Shown here: positions 60,029-64,000 of the stretch, piece by piece
How positions within the stretch are numbered: the first letter of the stretch is position 1
How the letters are laid out: each line of letters opens with the position of its first letter
Origin: Saururus chinensis
Taxonomy: Eukaryota > Streptophyta > Magnoliopsida > Piperales > Saururaceae
Direction: 5' to 3'
Assembly: GCA_035235625.1 (NCBI GenBank)
Contig: CP141143.1
Location: 14,305,092-14,369,091 of the forward strand
Length of the DNA stretch: 64,000 bases
Notes under the pieces: generated by a model
The model's database searches: none
Told to the model about the DNA's origin: nothing
The model's input: the letters and a program-made list of their open reading frames with translations, nothing else
Position numbers and translations under genes: made by a program

Positions 60029-60132
60029 TTTTCTTTCTCTTATATTAATAATTATATTTAATTTTTCAAAATAAATTAATTTTAATTTATATTAAAAAAA
60101 TAAATATAACTATTAATTTGGAACATAAGAAA
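60029..60132. mobile_element. Stowaway-like MITE
   Basis: Same length and core as the copy at 59748, with ends TTTTCTTTCTCTTATATTAATA and ..TATTAATTTGGAACATAAGAAA between TA dinucleotides. More diverged than 59748-59851. Confidence 0.7.
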
Positions 60133-63100
60133 TATATATTCATTAAAATACTTTATTACGTTGTAATGAAATGTCTTCTACTAAACATCTACAAATCTTT
60201 TTAGTATAAACGAATTGAAGGAATTAAAAAATATTAATTGTGATGAACATTTAAAGCTAGCGTAAGGCCCTTGTGTCACTTGTAATTTAGCACTCAGTAA
60301 ATTTTAATATTTTAACGAATTTGTTCAACAAAATTCCTTCCACTTTTTGGTTGGTCAGTGCCATGGCCACTTTTTCCCTGTCCAATCAAACCTCTTCACA
60401 CTACGTTATATTAATTTCCACTAAATTATATTTTTATTTAAATATAGCAATGCTACATATTAGTCCTACTACGTTATAATTTTATTTAGTTAGTAGTTTG
60501 ATTAATTTCACATGGCGCTTTTGTAAATGCTAGACCATGTAAAGGGCGTGGGAACATCTTCCTAAACATGGATTCCTCATGCACCTTGCAAAATGTTAAA
60601 ATAATAAAATTGTATATTGGTGTTTTATAATAGGAGGCTTGTTTATATGAGCTTGGCATTCCGGCATTCTTAGATTTTGATCTCGATTTGACAGCTCATG
60701 ATGCCCAGGCTCATGCTTACGTACATAAACCTAAGTTCGTCTAATCTTTTTCTTTTAATTGAGAATGTCTAAAATCGAAGTGACTAAATCAGTGGGCTCA
60801 CACCTTTTAGAAAGGATATAACCTGGTGGGCGCCCCCTCTCCGGGTGTTCTTTCCTTTATTTCCCCTAAATAGGATTCCTTATTGACATGGGAAAAGAGG
60901 CTATTTAAAGTGGTCCAATACAATAAACATTTGGTAGTGAAAGGAAGAACAAAGTAAAGAAGGAGAGATCACCGTCGTTTTGTTATCGCAATCTCTCTGC
61001 TTTAACTTTTGAGTATATCCACTTGTTTGCTTGAGCAACGTCACATGACATGGAGAAAAGATCAAAGAATCATTGACATTTTGCAACTTCTACAAGTTGA
61101 AGAAGTCTAATACATATTCTCTGGGTCCCTCGTAAATGAGCAAGAGCAAATGCTAGCCAGAACACGAAGACAGAACCAAAGTACGTTTCAAACTGTTCGG
61201 AAATGCTTATATAAACGAATGTTGGTGAGATAGCCAGGATCACGCCTTAGGAAGTGGAGGTCTTAAATTAAAACCCCACCACTCCGCTTACTTGTATGAA
61301 ATTATATAACGATTTACATGGTGTGTATCATGAGGGGAGTTGTATGTGTCAAAGAGATTGGCGGCAGAATGCGGTGTTCTAAGAGGCTAATTGCCCTACC
61401 CCTTATAGTCAGGTCCTCCTGACTTAAACACCCTTTGTTAACCAAATAAATAAATGAACGTTATTATCAACCATCGTGAGGTTGTTTGCCTTGTTTCAAA
61501 TGAAGGCAGACAAACCACATCTATGCACGTGTTTGCATGTGGGAAGTTATGAGTATGGTCCAGGATAAGAGAAGGTTGAAGCTTGCAAACAAACAACCTC
61601 TAAAACAAACAATGTAACGGCCATCCAAGTTCTGATTCCAGTTACAGCTCACTGATTTCAATTATCTAATTGGGTGACAACAATGAACCCATGTACTCCC
61701 TCTATCTTAAATTAATAGCCCCAATTAGTAAAAAAATTTGTTATACATTAATAACCTTATTTTATTGAATTTAAGTGGTTGGGTACTTAACAAAGAGTAC
61801 CATAAGCTCATTTTCTATTCTCTTATAGGTGAGTTTCTCACTTATATACTTATATACTGAATACTCTAAAAGTATTAGAAGCTAGTCTGATCACAGCCAA
61901 TGAGATTAATGATAAGTTCATTAATAAATACCACACAACAAGAGTTTAGTTGACATATTATATATAAAAATATTTTCCGGACTAAGTCCTCGAATATGGT
62001 ACATAAGAGGACAACTATATATAAATAGCAAATTACCCTTTATGTACTATATTCTGAGCCCTATGTGAGCTGGCGAACACACCCTAGGTATCACATCAAC
62101 ACACTAACACCGGTTTATTCACGGAGTGTGATTAATGTGATAACGAGTTCACGTCATAAAATATCAAACTTCATTTAATCTCATGGGGCCACTTCTGAGC
62201 AGTTTGCTCACCATCTTCGGCCTTGTTAGGCGTCAAATAGATTGCAGTATTAATTGGCCACTTAATCAACGATTTAGTTGCATGACAACTTTTGCATATG
62301 TTTGAACTACCTTGCATCAAAAACATTCTGCCTCAAATGCATTAGGGACTCTTCTATTTCAGGAACTTTTTTTTGCTTACACTCAAATTCTGGAACCTTT
62401 TTTGTTGCCTACTATTTTTAAGAAGTCCAGCTATTCTTCTTTTGTGCACCTTATCTCGAATCAGGTCTCTCCTGCCCCATTTTCTATATGCACCAATAAA
62501 TGCAGACCATTAATCCATTGTCTTTTTTACTTTACTCACTTAGAGTCTAAAGGGGTTGAGTAATGTTATAGTGATGTCAAGGTTTATCTTCATCAGGCAA
62601 AAACTGTTGATTGGTGGGGTTTCACTTTAATAATGGTGTTTGCACGATGAATTAGCTTAACCAAGTATAAAGTTTGACGTTGTTGAAGCATTTTTTTTTA
62701 AAGTAAGGTTAACAAATCGGTTCTGATTACTTAGAACATGCTAATATATAAATCACATCAGTAAAGGAATATTGCCACATATGACATCATATTTCTGTTA
62801 AGACATACAAAAAAATTTATCCGATATTCGTTAATAATTGGGCATACAGCATACCCCTTCACTTTTTAAAGCCTTTTGGTCTTTTTTCTTTTCTTTTTCA
62901 GTTACCCTTTTTTAACAAGTCATGACAATGACAAGTTGACGCTTGAAGGGAAACGAGAGAGAATTTCAACTGCCCTAGGAGAAACTATTGAAGGTACTAG
63001 TTACTCTCTTTTGATAGGATACATCGATAATTAATGGTGTACATACTAGTGTAGATTAGTGCATATAAGAGACTGTCCCGCTTGCATTAATATGCATTAG

Positions 63101-63481
63101 CATGTGCTTTGTCAGTCATGAAGATCAATAACTCTTGTAAAGTGAGAGTAAATCCTATATGCTACTCCTAGAAATTTTAATATTTTTTTCGGCTTGAGTC
63201 CGATTAAGGGCTAGGATGCCATACTAGTAGGCGACTCTTAGCATGATTTAATTGAGAAATCAAGCATCTTGTTTAGTTCAAAAATGGAGAGGGGAGGGGA
63301 ACACAAACATGCTGGATTGTTGGAACAAGCTAAACAAAATAATGCACAATCTAGGTTCATTTGAAAATGTCCTTACCAGAAGGGGAAAAAAATCCGATTT
63401 GTACACTATTTAAGGGAAAGCATGGTATACAGTTGTCCCAAAAAATCTATACTGAGACGGTCTTATATTTAATTGTGAGAC

Positions 63482-63536
63482 CCGGTGGCCCATAATATTT
63501 ATGGGTTTAAAACCCATAAATATTATGGGCCACCGG
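63482..63536. repeat. 55-bp perfect palindrome
   Basis: Left arm 63482-63508, a single central A, and right arm 63510-63536 are exact complements, from CCGGTGGCCCATAATATT inward to GGGTTT. The 27-base arms are perfect, so single strands could form a long hairpin. The flanks are unrelated. Confidence 0.95.
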
Positions 63537-64000
63537 ATATTCCGACAACCCAGGCTCACTGAGCCCGGGCTTATATAAATTATTTTCTTTAATTATTCAA
63601 ACATTTTTTTGATATACACAAGCCGTAAGAAATGAGCAGTTTGTATTGGGCTCACTCCCACTTATTCTCAACCCAGAATTCTCACAGCCGCCATTCTCAA
63701 GGTCCATGGAAAGGTTCTAGGCTTCTAGCCACAACCAAGAGCAACCCATGGGCCTGAACGAGAGAGAACTGTGAAAACAGATGATCCGAGGCCCAAAATC
63801 AATTAGATATGCTAGCGCCCCGGCCCGGCCCAGTCTCTAAGCCTTATCACCTCCGACGCAAGCCGTTCGTGACAATTTTCGTAGCCAGCCGAACTGATGC
63901 CTTCTTCTGCTTACTCGGCAGTCGGCTCCGGTACTAACAACTACTCCATAATAATCCTTCAATGTCACAGAAAGTTTTGATTTTATATTCTCTGTAGTCT

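Larger units (their letters stand above)
58593..64000. other. Right-hand gene-poor flank
   Basis: The first 200 or so bases are the pyrimidine-rich leader and promoter side of the Sec14 gene. The rest is AT-rich, with an AT run (59108-59131), MITEs (59748, 60029, and a one-sided copy near 61694), a palindrome at 63482 and no supported gene. At the far right an ATG at 63899 opens a short GC-richer frame (PSSAYSAVGSGT) that could be the first exon of a gene beyond the window, but it stops after 27 codons if unspliced. Confidence 0.5.

Noticed and set aside
1..64000. rRNA and ordinary tRNA genes, CRISPR arrays, bacterial operon signals
   Set aside because: None is recognisable. The spliced gene structures and transposons mark this as plant nuclear DNA, where CRISPR arrays and operons are not expected.

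Overview
This window is nuclear DNA of a flowering plant. Every recognisable gene is spliced with GT..AG introns and encodes a plant-type protein, and the space between genes is filled with LTR retrotransposons, MITEs and AT-rich DNA. The species cannot be fixed from the sequence. The very GC-rich first exon of the gene at 46718, followed by AT-rich later exons, is a gradient often seen in monocots, but this is only a hint.

Seven protein-coding genes are supported. For all of them the exon phases add up to an open frame. They are: (1) a KAKU4/NUP1-related nuclear-envelope protein (minus, 484-4664, 7 exons, 699 aa); (2) an SD2-5-type G-type lectin receptor kinase (plus, 20590-23046, 1 coding exon, 818 aa); (3) an ENT8-like equilibrative nucleoside transporter (minus, 23694-25923, 2 exons, 410 aa); (4) an ascorbate-peroxidase-related protein, APX6/APx-R type (plus, 29991-33692, 9 exons, 324 aa); (5) a WEB-family coiled-coil protein (plus, 35349-37656, 2 coding exons, 643 aa); (6) an AIM32-like sucrase/ferredoxin-like [2Fe-2S] protein (plus, 46718-49803, 5 exons, 437 aa); (7) a Sec14-like CRAL-TRIO protein (minus, 51733-58592, 11 exons, 334 aa). 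They form no operon and no obvious pathway. The SD2-5/APX6 neighbourhood resembles the Arabidopsis chromosome 4 order (At4g32300, At4g32320), which suggests conserved microsynteny.

Two blocks are dominated by transposons. The first, 6355-15374, is a Ty3/gypsy-type element with two LTRs, a PBS, a broken gag and an AAATA target duplication. Two solo LTRs are nested inside it, each with its own 5-bp target duplication (ATTGA and ATAGA). The second, about 37.9-45.7 kb, is a patchwork of gypsy integrase, copia gag, gypsy chromodomain and gag fragments. It ends in an inverted relative of the 3.6-kb solo LTR from the first block. Between the two blocks lie a 1.8-kb foldback (long inverted repeat) element near 26.6-28.4 kb, several Stowaway-like MITEs, a SINE-like segment in the ENT intron, and (further right) a Tourist-like MITE in a Sec14 intron. 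The right end (58.6-64 kb) is mostly AT-rich and gene-free, with a striking 55-bp palindrome at 63482.

I found no convincing previously undescribed biological system. The most interesting items are the layered transposon history, the foldback element, the palindrome, the altered active site and possible lumenal targeting of the APx-R protein, and the bis-histidinyl iron-sulfur motif of the AIM32-like protein.
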